From positions 19,108-83,107 of the forward strand of contig NZ_JWMA01000079.1 in NCBI RefSeq assembly GCF_000812465.1: DNA of 64,000 nt, read 5' to 3'. Under the pieces are notes generated by a model. That model worked only from the letters and a program-made list of their open reading frames with translations, did not search any database and was not told where the DNA came from. The stretch comes from Cupriavidus sp. IDO. GTDB lineage: Bacteria; Pseudomonadota; Gammaproteobacteria; Burkholderiales; Burkholderiaceae. The translations under genes and the position numbers were made by a program. Below are positions 26,479 to 35,115 of the stretch, piece by piece; the stretch's first letter is position 1; every line of letters starts with the position of its first letter.

Positions 26479-26571
26479 GCACGCAGGCAGCACGCCGCGC
26501 CCAGAAGAAGGATTCTTCGCCGGATCGCGGGCTTTGGTTCTTGGGGGCGTGGCTGTTTCGCCGGCGTAGCC

Positions 26572-26610
26572 GGCGACCTCCTTTTTGGCGCCGTCAAAAA
26601 GGAAGTCGCC
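26572..26610. repeat. Long hairpin in the convergent gap before purL; likely terminator or dispersed repeat
   Basis: GGCGAC-C-TCCTTTTTG (26572-26587), a 7-nt loop and CAAAAAGGA-A-GTCGCC (26595-26610) form a 15-bp stem with one mismatch. It lies in the 366-bp gap 26479-26844 between convergent transcription units and could stop RNA from both sides. The rest of the gap has further hairpins, for example CTGCCTTC and GAAGGCAG near 26780-26803, but no gene I can support. Confidence 0.55.
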
Positions 26611-26844
26611 CGGCAGGGCGAAACGGGACCGTCGACCTTCGACAGCTCCCAACCGCAGCCACTAACCTCAGGCGCACCAGTAGCGCCCCCCAAGACCCCA
26701 GCCCCACAAATCGGCGAAGAACCAAAAGAAAAGGCAGCGCCCGCCGTCCGTTTCCCGGACCACGGAACACTGCCTTCCTGCTGCCTTCGCGACGAAGGCA
26801 GGCGGCGGCAAAGGCGCCGGCTGGCGCCCAGCCTCACAACATCC

Positions 26845-29800
26845 TCAACCCACCCACTTGCGCGCGTTGCGGAACATCCGCATCCACGGGCTGCCGCCAT
26901 CGGCCACCTGCTTCCAGGCGTCGGGCGCCCAGCTCATGGTGGCCGTGCGGAACACGCGCTCCGGATGCGGCATCAGCACGGTGAAGCGGCCGTCGACCGT
27001 GGTCACCGAAGTGATGCCTTCCGGCGAGCCGTTCGGATTGAGCGGATAGGTCTGCGTCGGCGCGCCGTGGTTATCGACAAAGCGCAGCGCCACCCTGGCC
27101 TGGCCGATATCGCCTTGCTGCGAGAAGTCGGCAAAGCCTTCGCCGTGGGCCACGACGATGGGGATGCGGCTGCCTTCCATGCCGGCGAAGAAGATCGACG
27201 GCGACGACTGCACTTCCACCGTGACGTAGCGTGCCTCGTACTGCTCCGACTGGTTGCGGGTGAACTGCGGCCAGGCGCCGGCACCCGGGATGATCGGGGC
27301 GAGGTTGCTCATCATCTGGCAGCCGTTGCACACGCCCAGCGCAAAGGTGTCCTGGCGGTTGAAGAAGGCCGCGAACTGCTCGGCCATCTGCGCATTGAAC
27401 AGGATGGTCTTGGCCCAGCCTTCGCCGGCACCCAGCACGTCGCCGTAGCTGAAGCCGCCGCACGCCACGAAGCCGGAGAAGTCCGCCAGGTTGGCGCGGC
27501 CGGCAATCAGGTCGCTCATGTGCACGTCGTGCGTATCGAAGCCGGCGCGGTCCATGCTGTACGCCATTTCGATCTGCGAGTTGACGCCCTGCTCGCGCAG
27601 GATCGCCACGCGCGGACGGGCACCGGTCGCGATGAACGGGGCGGCGATGTCCTCGGCCGGATCGAAGGTCAGGACCGGGCTGATGCCGGGGTCGGCGGCG
27701 TCGAGCAGGCGGTCGTATTCGCTGTCGGCGCAGGCGGGGTTGTCGCGCAGGCGGGCAATGCGCCAGCTGACTTCGCTCCAGTTGCGCTGCAGGTCGGCAC
27801 GCGAGGCGCCGAACACCTTCTTCGCATCGCGGTAGATCTCGATCTCGTCGCTGGCGTTGGGCTTGCCGACCACATGGCTACAGGCCGACAGGCCGGCTTC
27901 GCGCAGCACGGCGAAAACCGCGTCGCGATCCTGCAGGCGGACCTGCACCACCGCGCCCAACTCTTCGGAGAACAGCGCGCGCAGGGTCTGGTCACTGCGC
28001 CGCTCGGCGATCTGCTGCGCCCAGTTCTTGGCATCGCCGTAGTCCTGCTCCTGCTGCGGATCGAGCGCGAGCATGTCGACGTTGAGCGAGATGCCGCAAT
28101 GGCCGGCAAACGCCATTTCTGCCAGCGCGGCCATGAAGCCGCCGTCCGAGCGGTCGTGATAGGCCAGCAGCTTGCCCTCGCGATTCAGGCGCTGGATCAC
28201 ATTGAAGAAGTTCTTCAGGTCTTCGGCGCTGTCCACGTCGGGTGCGCTGTCGCCGACCTGCTGCGTCACCTGGGCCAGGATACTGCCGCCCAGGCGGTTC
28301 TTGCCGCGGCCAAGGTCGATGCCGATCAGGACCGTGTCGCCTGCGTCGGTGCGCAGTTGCGGGGTGAGCGTGCGCTTGACGTCGTCCACCGCGGCAAACG
28401 CCGAGATGATCAGCGACACCGGCGCCACCACTTCCTTGTTCGCCTCGCCGTCCTGCCACTTGGTGCGCATCGACAGCGAATCCTTGCCCACCGGGATGCT
28501 GATGCCCAGTGCCGGGCACAGCTCCATGCCGACGGCATGGACGGTGTCATACAACTTGGCGTCCTCGCCTTCCACGCCGCAGGCGGCCATCCAGTTGGCC
28601 GACAGCTTGACCTTGCCGAGATCCATCACCGGCGCGGCGGCCAGGTTGGTCAGCGCCTCGCCGATCGCCATGCGGCCGGATGCCGGCGCGTCGATCACGG
28701 CCAGCGGGGTGCGCTCGCCCATCGTCATGGCTTCGCCGGCGTTGCCCTTGTAGTCCAGCGTGGTCACGGCCACGTCGGCCACCGGCACCTGCCACGGGCC
28801 GACCATCTGGTCGCGCGCGTTCATGCCGCCCACGGTGCGGTCGCCGATGGTAATCAGGAACGACTTGCTGGCCACGGTCGGATGGCGCAGCACGTCGCGC
28901 ACGGCCTGCTCCAGGTTGAGGCCGGTCACGTCCACGGCGGGCAGCGGCTGCTCCACGCGCTTCACGTCGCGGTGCATGCGCGGCGGCTTGCCGAGCAGCA
29001 CGTCCATCGGCATGTTCACCGCATGGTGTTCCTTGAGCGATGCATCGACATGCGCATCGACCAGCTCCAGCTGCTTCTCTTCCGTTGCCACGCCCACCAC
29101 GGCGAACGGTGCGCGCTCGCGCTGGCACATGGCCTGGAATTGCGGGAAGCTGTCCGGCGCAATGGCCAGCACATAGCGCTCCTGCGACTCGTTGCACCAG
29201 ATCTCGGCCGGCGACAGGCCGGACTCTTCCAGGTGCACCTGCCGCAGGTCGAAGCGCGCGCCGCGGCCGGCGCCGTCCACCAGCTCGGGGAAGGCATTGG
29301 AGATACCGCCGGCGCCCACATCGTGGATCGACAGGATCGGGTTCTCGTCGCCGAGTTGCCAGCAGGCGTTGATCACTTCCTGCGCGCGGCGTTCCATCTC
29401 GGGGTTGCCGCGCTGGACCGAATCGAAGTCCAGGTCGGCGGTGTTGGTACCGGTCGCCATCGAGCTGGCGGCGCCGCCGCCCATGCCGATGCGCATGCCC
29501 GGGCCGCCCAGCTGGATCAGCAGCGTGCCGGCCGGCAGCGGGTCCTTGTGCGTGTGCGAGGCATCGATATTGCCGATGCCGCCCGCGATCATGATCGGCT
29601 TGTGGTAGCCGCGCACGGTGCCGCCGACGTTCTGTTCGTAGACGCGGAAGTAGCCGCCGAGGTTGGCACGGCCGAATTCGTTGTTGAAGGCGGCGCCACC
29701 GAGCGGGCCGTCGATCATGATCTGCAGCGGCGAGGCGATGCGGTCCGGCTTGCCGGTCACGCCGGGCTTGTCGGCCGGATTGCGATGCGCCAGCGGCTGG

Positions 29801-30891
29801 CCGGCGTCGCGGTCGTTTTCCCACGGCTCGACGGCCTCCGGCAGCATCAGGTTCGACACCGTGAAGCCGGTCAGGCCCGCCTTGGGCTTGGCGCCGCGGC
29901 CAGTGGCACCTTCGTCGCGGATTTCACCGCCGGCGCCCGTGGAGGCGCCCGGGAACGGCGAGATCGCGGTCGGGTGGTTGTGCGTCTCCACCTTCATCAG
30001 CGTGTGGGTCAGCGCCTCGTGACGGCCGTACTTGTGGGCATCGCCGCGCGGGAACCAGCGCTCTGCCATGCCGCCTTCCATCACCGCCGAGTTGTCCGAA
30101 TACGCCACGATCGAACCCTGCGGGTTGAGCTGGTGCGTATTGCGGATCATGGCGAACAGGGACTTGTCCTGCTCGACGCCGTCGATGGTCCAGGTTGCGT
30201 TGAAGATCTTGTGGCGGCAGTGCTCGCTGTTGGCCTGCGCGAACATCATCAGCTCGACGTCGGTCGGATTGCGCTCCAGCTTCGCGTAGGCGTCGACCAG
30301 GTAGTCGATCTCATCTTCCGAGAGCGCCAGCCCCATCGCCACGTTGGCTTCGGCCAGCGCGCTGCGGCCGGCCGAGATGTCGATGAAGCGCAGCGGCTTG
30401 GCCGGCAGTTCCTGGAACAGGCCGGCGGCGTCTTCGCGCGTGGCGATCACGGTCTCGGTCATGCGGTCGAACAGCAACGCGGCGACGGCGGCGCGGGTGT
30501 CCGCATCCAGCGTCTTGCGCCCGCGCAACAGGCCCTTCTTGCAGACCACGGTGATTTCCATGCCGCGCTCGATGCGGTGGATATGGGTCAGGCCGCAGTT
30601 GTGGGCGATGTCGGTGGCCTTGCTTGCCCACGGCGAAATCGTGCCAAACCGCGGGATCACGACGAAGCGGTCGCCCTCGGGCTGGGCGGCAAACGGCGCG
30701 CCGTAGGTCAGCAGCGCGGCAATGCGCGCCTGCTCTTCGGACGACAGCGGCGTGTCGGAATCGACAAAATGCAGGAACTGGCCGTGCACCGATTCAATAT
30801 CGGTGTCGATTTGCCTGAGAGCGGTGAGCAGGCGTTGCTGGCGGAAGGCGGAAAGCGCCAAAGCGCCGGGGAAGCACGAGAAATGCGCCAT
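26845..30891 (-). CDS. purL: Phosphoribosylformylglycinamidine synthase
   Basis: A 1348-residue large-type PurL, slightly longer than the E. coli enzyme. The N-terminal PurS-like part is followed by two FGAM synthase halves (KVETHNHPTAISPFPGASTGAGGEIRDE near residue 290) and a C-terminal class I glutamine amidotransferase with GVCNGCQMM (nucleophile cysteine) and PHPERVFR (His/Glu of the triad). It converts FGAR, glutamine and ATP to FGAM in purine synthesis. It is monocistronic on the minus strand; a TACAAT -10 box lies at 30978-30983, about 87 nt before the start. No purine riboswitch is visible in the leader. Confidence 0.97.
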   Translation of the reverse strand: MAHFSCFPGALALSAFRQQRLLTALRQIDTDIESVHGQFLHFVDSDTPLSSEEQARIAALLTYGAPFAAQPEGDRFVVIPRFGTISPWASKATDIAHNCGLTHIHRIERGMEITVVCKKGLLRGRKTLDADTRAAVAALLFDRMTETVIATREDAAGLFQELPAKPLRFIDISAGRSALAEANVAMGLALSEDEIDYLVDAYAKLERNPTDVELMMFAQANSEHCRHKIFNATWTIDGVEQDKSLFAMIRNTHQLNPQGSIVAYSDNSAVMEGGMAERWFPRGDAHKYGRHEALTHTLMKVETHNHPTAISPFPGASTGAGGEIRDEGATGRGAKPKAGLTGFTVSNLMLPEAVEPWENDRDAGQPLAHRNPADKPGVTGKPDRIASPLQIMIDGPLGGAAFNNEFGRANLGGYFRVYEQNVGGTVRGYHKPIMIAGGIGNIDASHTHKDPLPAGTLLIQLGGPGMRIGMGGGAASSMATGTNTADLDFDSVQRGNPEMERRAQEVINACWQLGDENPILSIHDVGAGGISNAFPELVDGAGRGARFDLRQVHLEESGLSPAEIWCNESQERYVLAIAPDSFPQFQAMCQRERAPFAVVGVATEEKQLELVDAHVDASLKEHHAVNMPMDVLLGKPPRMHRDVKRVEQPLPAVDVTGLNLEQAVRDVLRHPTVASKSFLITIGDRTVGGMNARDQMVGPWQVPVADVAVTTLDYKGNAGEAMTMGERTPLAVIDAPASGRMAIGEALTNLAAAPVMDLGKVKLSANWMAACGVEGEDAKLYDTVHAVGMELCPALGISIPVGKDSLSMRTKWQDGEANKEVVAPVSLIISAFAAVDDVKRTLTPQLRTDAGDTVLIGIDLGRGKNRLGGSILAQVTQQVGDSAPDVDSAEDLKNFFNVIQRLNREGKLLAYHDRSDGGFMAALAEMAFAGHCGISLNVDMLALDPQQEQDYGDAKNWAQQIAERRSDQTLRALFSEELGAVVQVRLQDRDAVFAVLREAGLSACSHVVGKPNASDEIEIYRDAKKVFGASRADLQRNWSEVSWRIARLRDNPACADSEYDRLLDAADPGISPVLTFDPAEDIAAPFIATGARPRVAILREQGVNSQIEMAYSMDRAGFDTHDVHMSDLIAGRANLADFSGFVACGGFSYGDVLGAGEGWAKTILFNAQMAEQFAAFFNRQDTFALGVCNGCQMMSNLAPIIPGAGAWPQFTRNQSEQYEARYVTVEVQSSPSIFFAGMEGSRIPIVVAHGEGFADFSQQGDIGQARVALRFVDNHGAPTQTYPLNPNGSPEGITSVTTVDGRFTVLMPHPERVFRTATMSWAPDAWKQVADGGSPWMRMFRNARKWVG

Positions 30892-30977
30892 GATCGTTGC
30901 GGTCGGGAGGCGTAGGGAGGTAGGGGCTGCAGCTTGCCGGCACCGCTGCGTGGGGTGCCGGCCGGCGGGAAACCGCT

Positions 30978-30983
30978 ATTGTA
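30978..30983 (-). promoter_or_regulatory. Probable -10 box of purL
   Basis: Reverse strand TACAAT in the 190-bp gap upstream of purL. The -35 side is poor, so only the -10 is offered. Confidence 0.35.
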
Positions 30984-31081
30984 CCTTGCCGGGCCCCGGA
31001 TTTTGCACTGCGCCATCATGGCGATGCCGTGTGACGCGCCGCCGTGATAATGCTTATGCATCACATTCGATGAACTGCCGG

Positions 31082-31675
31082 CTATAGCGACGTGGCTGAT
31101 CGCGCTGCCTGCTCGTACAGGCCTGTCAATACGCGCATCAGGCGCGCCAGTTCGCCAATCTCCTCATTCTCGCTGCTGCCTTCCGTGAAATTGCTGGTCA
31201 GGCACTTTTCGCGGATCTCGCGGTAGCGGGCGCAGGCCTCGGTGCCTTCCGGCGTGGTGGTGTAAGTCGCCTCCTTGCCCACCCGCTCTCCTACCACAAG
31301 CCCCAGGGCCTGCAGCTTCTTCAGTGCATAGGTCACCAGGTGGGTGTCTTCCACATTGAGCACGAAGCAGATGTCGGCCAGCCGCTTGGCGCGGCCACGG
31401 TGGTTCACGTGGTGAAGCACCAGGACATCGAGGAAGGTCAGGTCGCGCACGCCAGCCGCGCCCATGCAGCGGACCACCCATCGGCTGTAGGCGTTGTAGG
31501 CCGTGTTCAGGCCGAACTCAAACTCGGACAACTCGGGGCTGCGGACCGATACCAGATGGGACGATGACACGATATTGGTCCCTGCGGCCCGCGACAAACT
31601 CGTCGCCGTCGTCGCGGCCTGCGCGTCGGGGACATGGGCGGCCGCCTGGCCGGACGCGACTGGCTTGCGTGCCAT
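31082..31675 (-). CDS. MarR-type winged-helix transcriptional regulator
   Basis: A 197-residue regulator. Residues 60-170 have the MarR-like arrangement (FEFGLNTAYNAYSRWVVRCM dimer helix, LTFLDVLVLHHVNHRGRAKRLADIC helix-turn-helix, DTHLVTYALKKLQALGLVVGER recognition helix, then the wing KEATYTTTPEGTEA). The N-terminal 45 residues are Ala/Thr-rich and probably disordered. It matches the predicted winged-helix group that I remember as COG5631, whose ligands are unknown. The start at 31675 is set by AAGGAGC upstream. It is alone, between purL and the oxidase gene; its own leader contains a strong hairpin. Confidence 0.8.
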   Translation of the reverse strand: MARKPVASGQAAAHVPDAQAATTATSLSRAAGTNIVSSSHLVSVRSPELSEFEFGLNTAYNAYSRWVVRCMGAAGVRDLTFLDVLVLHHVNHRGRAKRLADICFVLNVEDTHLVTYALKKLQALGLVVGERVGKEATYTTTPEGTEACARYREIREKCLTSNFTEGSSENEEIGELARLMRVLTGLYEQAARSATSL

Positions 31676-31704
31676 GCGAAAAGCTCCTTGCTGGATGGAT
31701 GCCG

Positions 31705-31769
31705 GCAACGCCCGGTGAAACCTCCGAGGCGTTGCAAGTCAGAATCTTGCCTGACCATCCCGGATTATG
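31705..31769 (-). promoter_or_regulatory. Promoter -10 and structured leader of the MarR-type gene
   Basis: Reverse strand CATAAT (31769-31764) would start RNA near 31757, giving an 82-nt leader. In it GCAACGCC (31705-31712) pairs perfectly with GGCGTTGC (31728-31735); on the transcript the 15-nt loop contains GGAGG. The structure could influence translation, but no known riboswitch pattern is evident. Confidence 0.4.
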
Positions 31770-31868
31770 CCGTAGCGCGGCGCTCGCACGTGTCCCGAAC
31801 CAGCTCGATTGCGCTCCCGTGGCCACCGGGACCGGGGACGCGCCAGGTGGCCACCGCCGCCGTGAGGA

Positions 31869-33290
31869 TCAGCGATTCTCTGAAGCTGCCGGCCCGGAGC
31901 CAGGGTGGATATTCTGGTTCAGGCGAAAGAAGTTGGCCGGGTCGTACTTGTTCTTGATCTCGACAAGCCTTTGATAGTTCTCGCCATATGCGGCCCGCAC
32001 CCTGTCGTCCCCCTCCTCGCCCAGGTTGTTCACATACACCCCGCCCGTCGAGAACGGCCGCATGGCGTTCCACGCATCACGCGCCCACCGTATATTCGCT
32101 TCATCGTCTGCCGGATCGTCCCAGATCGAGATGGGGAAGCAGTCGTAGCGCGCATCGCGGTTCACGTAGGGCGTTTCCGTCCTGGGAACCCGGGCAATCG
32201 CGCCGCCAACCTGTTGCAGAACCAGCAGCGGCATGGCGCCGGGCGCGTTCGCGTAGGCATCGAGCAGCGTATCGATGGCTGCATCGGTAAGCTCGCGCAC
32301 GAACTGCGCCTTCCAGTAGTAGCGGCGCCCGCGCGGAAAGATCGCGTCGCCGGCGCGCTGGATCTGCAGGTAAGGGGTTTCCGCAAACCGGCACTCTGCC
32401 GGGGTTCCATAGTCGCGCAGCGGCGCGAGCGCCCGCTCGCCTTCCGCGACCGGCCCGGCATAGCATGCCGAGAGGCTCAGGAAACGCTCGCCGGACGGCG
32501 TGGTCACCAGGGCAGCGTCGACGCTGAGTTCGTCCGGCGCCCGGCTGGCAAATGCATGGTAGAAGCGCAAGGCGTCCCGCGCCTGCTCGTACCGATGCAG
32601 CGCGGATCCGGCCAGGAGCGTCGGCCCGACGGGATGAAGCCGGTACTCGAACGCCGTCACGATGCCGAAGTTCCCGCCGCCACCCCGAAGGCCCCATAAC
32701 AGTTCCGCGTTCTCGGTGGCGCTGGCTCGCAGCATGCGACCGTCGGCCAGCACGATCTCGGCCGCGATGAGGTTATCGCATGCCAGGCCATGCTTGCGGC
32801 CCAGCCTGCCGAAGCCGCCGCCGAGCGTGAGCCCCGCGATGCCGGTATCGCTGTTGACCCCCATCGTCGTCGCCAGCCCGTGCGCCTGGGTCGCGCTGTC
32901 GAATTCGCCGAGGCTCAGGCCGGCATCCGCACGCGCAATGCGGCGCACCGGATCGACTTCGATCCGCTTCATGCGCGACAAATCGATCACGATGCCGTCG
33001 TCACAGACGGACAAGCCGGCGACATTGTGGCCGCCGCTGCGTACCGCCATCAGATAGCCGCCCGACCGCGCAAACGCCACGGCACGGCTGACATCGGCGG
33101 CATCGGCGCAATAGACGATCAATGCCGGTCGCTTGTCGACGGCGCCGTTCCAGACCTTGCGTGCCGTGTCATAGCCGTCTTCACCGCGCAGGATCGCTTC
33201 GCCGTTCAGGCTTTGGCGGAATCGGTCCACGCCAGGGCCGGCATGCTCCGGCCCGCTTCCGGCACTCCCCGAGATGAGATGCGTATCCAT
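31869..33290 (-). CDS. FAD-dependent oxidoreductase, berberine bridge enzyme-like
   Basis: A 473-residue PCMH-type FAD oxidase. The FAD-binding domain has AVRSGGHNVAGLSVCDDGIV, whose histidine is the usual 8-alpha covalent FAD site, and GIAGLTLGGGFGRLGRKHGL; the C-terminus has the BBE domain YVNNLGEEGDDRVRAAYGENY and NKYDPANFFRLNQNI. The cysteine that gives bicovalent FAD in many relatives is not seen (TTMGVNSDTG at that place), so attachment is probably through His only. Substrates in this family range from sugars to alkaloid-like alcohols and amines. The start at 33290 is favoured by AAGGGA upstream over ATG at 33305. It is divergent from a LysR gene, its likely regulator. Confidence 0.88.
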   Translation of the reverse strand: MDTHLISGSAGSGPEHAGPGVDRFRQSLNGEAILRGEDGYDTARKVWNGAVDKRPALIVYCADAADVSRAVAFARSGGYLMAVRSGGHNVAGLSVCDDGIVIDLSRMKRIEVDPVRRIARADAGLSLGEFDSATQAHGLATTMGVNSDTGIAGLTLGGGFGRLGRKHGLACDNLIAAEIVLADGRMLRASATENAELLWGLRGGGGNFGIVTAFEYRLHPVGPTLLAGSALHRYEQARDALRFYHAFASRAPDELSVDAALVTTPSGERFLSLSACYAGPVAEGERALAPLRDYGTPAECRFAETPYLQIQRAGDAIFPRGRRYYWKAQFVRELTDAAIDTLLDAYANAPGAMPLLVLQQVGGAIARVPRTETPYVNRDARYDCFPISIWDDPADDEANIRWARDAWNAMRPFSTGGVYVNNLGEEGDDRVRAAYGENYQRLVEIKNKYDPANFFRLNQNIHPGSGPAASENR

Positions 33291-33396
33291 GCTGTCCCTT
33301 TCCATGTCCGGCCTGGCGCCCCCGTGCGCGCGGTCTCCGCTTACAAGCTTGACGCAAGCCGGAAACGAAGCAAGCTCGAAGAACTCAGCTGGCAGA

Positions 33397-33409
33397 TGAG
33401 CTTTGCTCA
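33397..33409. promoter_or_regulatory. Possible LysR-type operator
   Basis: TGAGC-TTT-GCTCA is a 13-bp perfect inverted repeat 14 bp before the lysR start in the 133-bp gap shared with the oxidase gene. Its position suits autoregulation and control of the divergent gene, but short palindromes are common. Confidence 0.35.
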
Positions 33410-33423
33410 CCTACACTCGGAGC

Positions 33424-34350
33424 ATGCGCAAACTGCCACCGCTACGCTCGCTGCGCGCTTTCGAGGCCGCGGCCCGGCACAGGAGCTTCAAGGCTGCTGC
33501 GGCGGAGCTCGGTGTGACGCCGACAGCCATCAGCCATCAGATCCGGCTGCTGGAGGAAACCTGCGGCCAGACGCTGTTCCAGCGGCGCCCCCGCCCGCTG
33601 GCCCTGACGAGCGCAGGCGCGCAGCTGTTTCCGGCACTGCGCAATGGCTTCGATGCACTGGCGAGCGCGGTGGCGTCGATTGCGGCGAGCGGCCATGAAC
33701 TTCCGCTGCGCGTGTCGAGCCCGAACGCGTTTGCAAGCCGGTGGCTGGTCCCCCGGCTACCCGAGTGGCGTGCATTGCACCCTGGAATCCCGCTAGAGAT
33801 CATTGGTACCGATGCGGTCCTGGACCTGCGCGCCGGCGACTCCGATATTGCAATCCGCTATGCGCGAACCTCGCCGGCCGACCTTGTCGTGCAGGAAATC
33901 TGCCGGGACGCCTTCTTCCCCGTTTGCCGGCCGGAACTGCTCGCCATGGATGGCCGGCCCGTCCAGCGCGCCGCGGATCTTCTGCGCTTTCCCCTGATCC
34001 ATTTCGACTGGATGAACCGGGATCCGGACGCCCCCACATGGCGCAACTGGATGGCTACGGCGGGAATGATCGATCCCACCCTGATGGGCCTCTCCAACCC
34101 GTGCTGCCTGAGATTCCGCGAGGAACTGCATGCGATCGACGCCGTGGTTGCCGGACAGGGGATCGCGATATGCAGCGATGTCGTGGTCGGCAACGAACTG
34201 AGCGCGGGAACACTGATCAAGGCGCATCCGCTTTCGTTGCCGGGCTATGGCTTCTACCTGGTGGCAACCGCTGGTCATCCGAGGCAGGCGTCCATTGACG
34301 CCTTCGCGGGCTGGATCCGGTCGACGGCGTTGAAGACCGAGCTGAGATAG
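33424..34350 (+). CDS. LysR-type transcriptional regulator, GcvA-like
   Basis: A 308-residue LTTR. The N-terminal helix-turn-helix LRSLRAFEAAARHRSFKAAA, ELGVTPTAISHQIRLLE and QTLFQRRPRPLALTSAG is of the GcvA/AmpR branch, followed by a periplasmic-binding-like effector domain (RVSSPNAFASRWLVPRLPEW). The ATG at 33424 is used because it starts at the normal LTTR N-terminus; the extra upstream codons from TTG at 33403 are unlikely. The ribosome site is poor. It is divergent from the BBE-like oxidase gene, which it probably controls. The effector is unknown. Confidence 0.92.
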   Translation: MRKLPPLRSLRAFEAAARHRSFKAAAAELGVTPTAISHQIRLLEETCGQTLFQRRPRPLALTSAGAQLFPALRNGFDALASAVASIAASGHELPLRVSSPNAFASRWLVPRLPEWRALHPGIPLEIIGTDAVLDLRAGDSDIAIRYARTSPADLVVQEICRDAFFPVCRPELLAMDGRPVQRAADLLRFPLIHFDWMNRDPDAPTWRNWMATAGMIDPTLMGLSNPCCLRFREELHAIDAVVAGQGIAICSDVVVGNELSAGTLIKAHPLSLPGYGFYLVATAGHPRQASIDAFAGWIRSTALKTELR

Positions 34351-34412
34351 CGCCGATCCTGTGCATCATCCGGCACCAGGCTGCCCACGCACGTGCGGCG
34401 GCAGCCCGCCGG

Positions 34413-35033
34413 TCAAGCCACTGGCTTGCGGGTCAGCACCAGCGCAAGCTGCAGCGCGGTGCCGGAAACGGCGTCGATCGGGGGCGTATAGCCTTCGCGT
34501 ATCCAGCGCAGCGCGACATGCATGATTCCGCCCGCGACGCCAGCCAGCAGCAACGGATCCGGTTCCTGCCCGGACGGCAGCAGCACCTTCGCCAGCAAGC
34601 CGCCCAGTGCGTGCAGCGAGGCATCCAGCGCCTCATCGACCAGCTTGCTGACGCCCTGGATCTCCACCAGGAAGACCCGGGCCGAGCGCGGCTCGCACTG
34701 GAGCGCGCCGAAATAGGCCTGCAACATGGCCAGCGCGCGCCGCCGACCGCCGCCGCCGGCATCCTCGGCCGCACGCGCGATGGTCTGCAACAGCGCGTCG
34801 GTGGCGGCCTCGAAGGAGGCCGCCAGCAAGGCTTCGCTGTTGGGGAAGGATTCGTAGAAGTAGCGCTCGGTCAGGCCGGCCGCCTCGCACACCGCCTTCA
34901 CGGTGGAGTTCTGGTAGCCGCGCTCGCCGTAGACCTGGATGGCCGCGGTGACAAGCTGGCAACGGCGCTGGGTGCGCCGCTCGTCGGCTGCTGCGCCGCG
35001 ATAGCGACGCGCGGGGGAAGGCTCGGTCGTCAT
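34413..35033 (-). CDS. TetR-family transcriptional regulator
   Basis: A 206-residue TetR regulator. The DNA-binding domain (QLVTAAIQVYGERGYQNSTV, KAVCEAAGLTERYFYESFPN, SEALLAASFEAA) is complete at residues 24-80, and the remaining helices form a ligand-binding domain without close match to a named subfamily. The start at 35033 leaves 82 bp to the monooxygenase gene, entirely occupied by a symmetric operator (35044-35088) that covers both promoters. It very likely represses itself and the divergent monooxygenase-hydrolase operon, released by the monooxygenase substrate or product. Confidence 0.92.
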   Translation of the reverse strand: MTTEPSPARRYRGAAADERRTQRRCQLVTAAIQVYGERGYQNSTVKAVCEAAGLTERYFYESFPNSEALLAASFEAATDALLQTIARAAEDAGGGGRRRALAMLQAYFGALQCEPRSARVFLVEIQGVSKLVDEALDASLHALGGLLAKVLLPSGQEPDPLLLAGVAGGIMHVALRWIREGYTPPIDAVSGTALQLALVLTRKPVA

Positions 35034-35043
35034 GGCGCCATTA

Positions 35044-35088
35044 TGACATTCCCTATTGTCAGATGGCATCTGACAACCTATGGTGTCA
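35044..35088. promoter_or_regulatory. Symmetric TetR operator with embedded monooxygenase promoter
   Basis: TTGTCAGAT (35056-35064) and ATCTGACAA (35068-35076) are perfect 9-bp arms around GGC. Outside them TGACA (35044-35048) and TGTCA (35084-35088) lie at exactly equal distance from the centre at 35066. The forward strand TTGTCA (35056-35061), 17-bp spacer, TATGGT (35079-35084) is a good sigma70 promoter for the monooxygenase, so the -35 sits in the operator core and the -10 reaches its edge. Confidence 0.75.
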
Positions 35089-35115
35089 GAAGCGTATCTC
35101 ATCCGGGTTGCCACC

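Noticed and set aside
26965..30915. A 1316-codon plus-strand frame opposite purL
   Set aside because: Same codon-position shadow effect; no ribosome site, no family motif, and purL on the other strand is certain.
30892..31081. Possible purine riboswitch or other leader RNA before purL
   Set aside because: The conserved purine-aptamer loops are absent and the only promoter-like box leaves an 87-nt leader without strong structure.
31564..31974. Plus-strand frames over the leader of the MarR-type gene
   Set aside because: They overlap the regulator start, promoter and the oxidase 3' end in antisense and have no family features.
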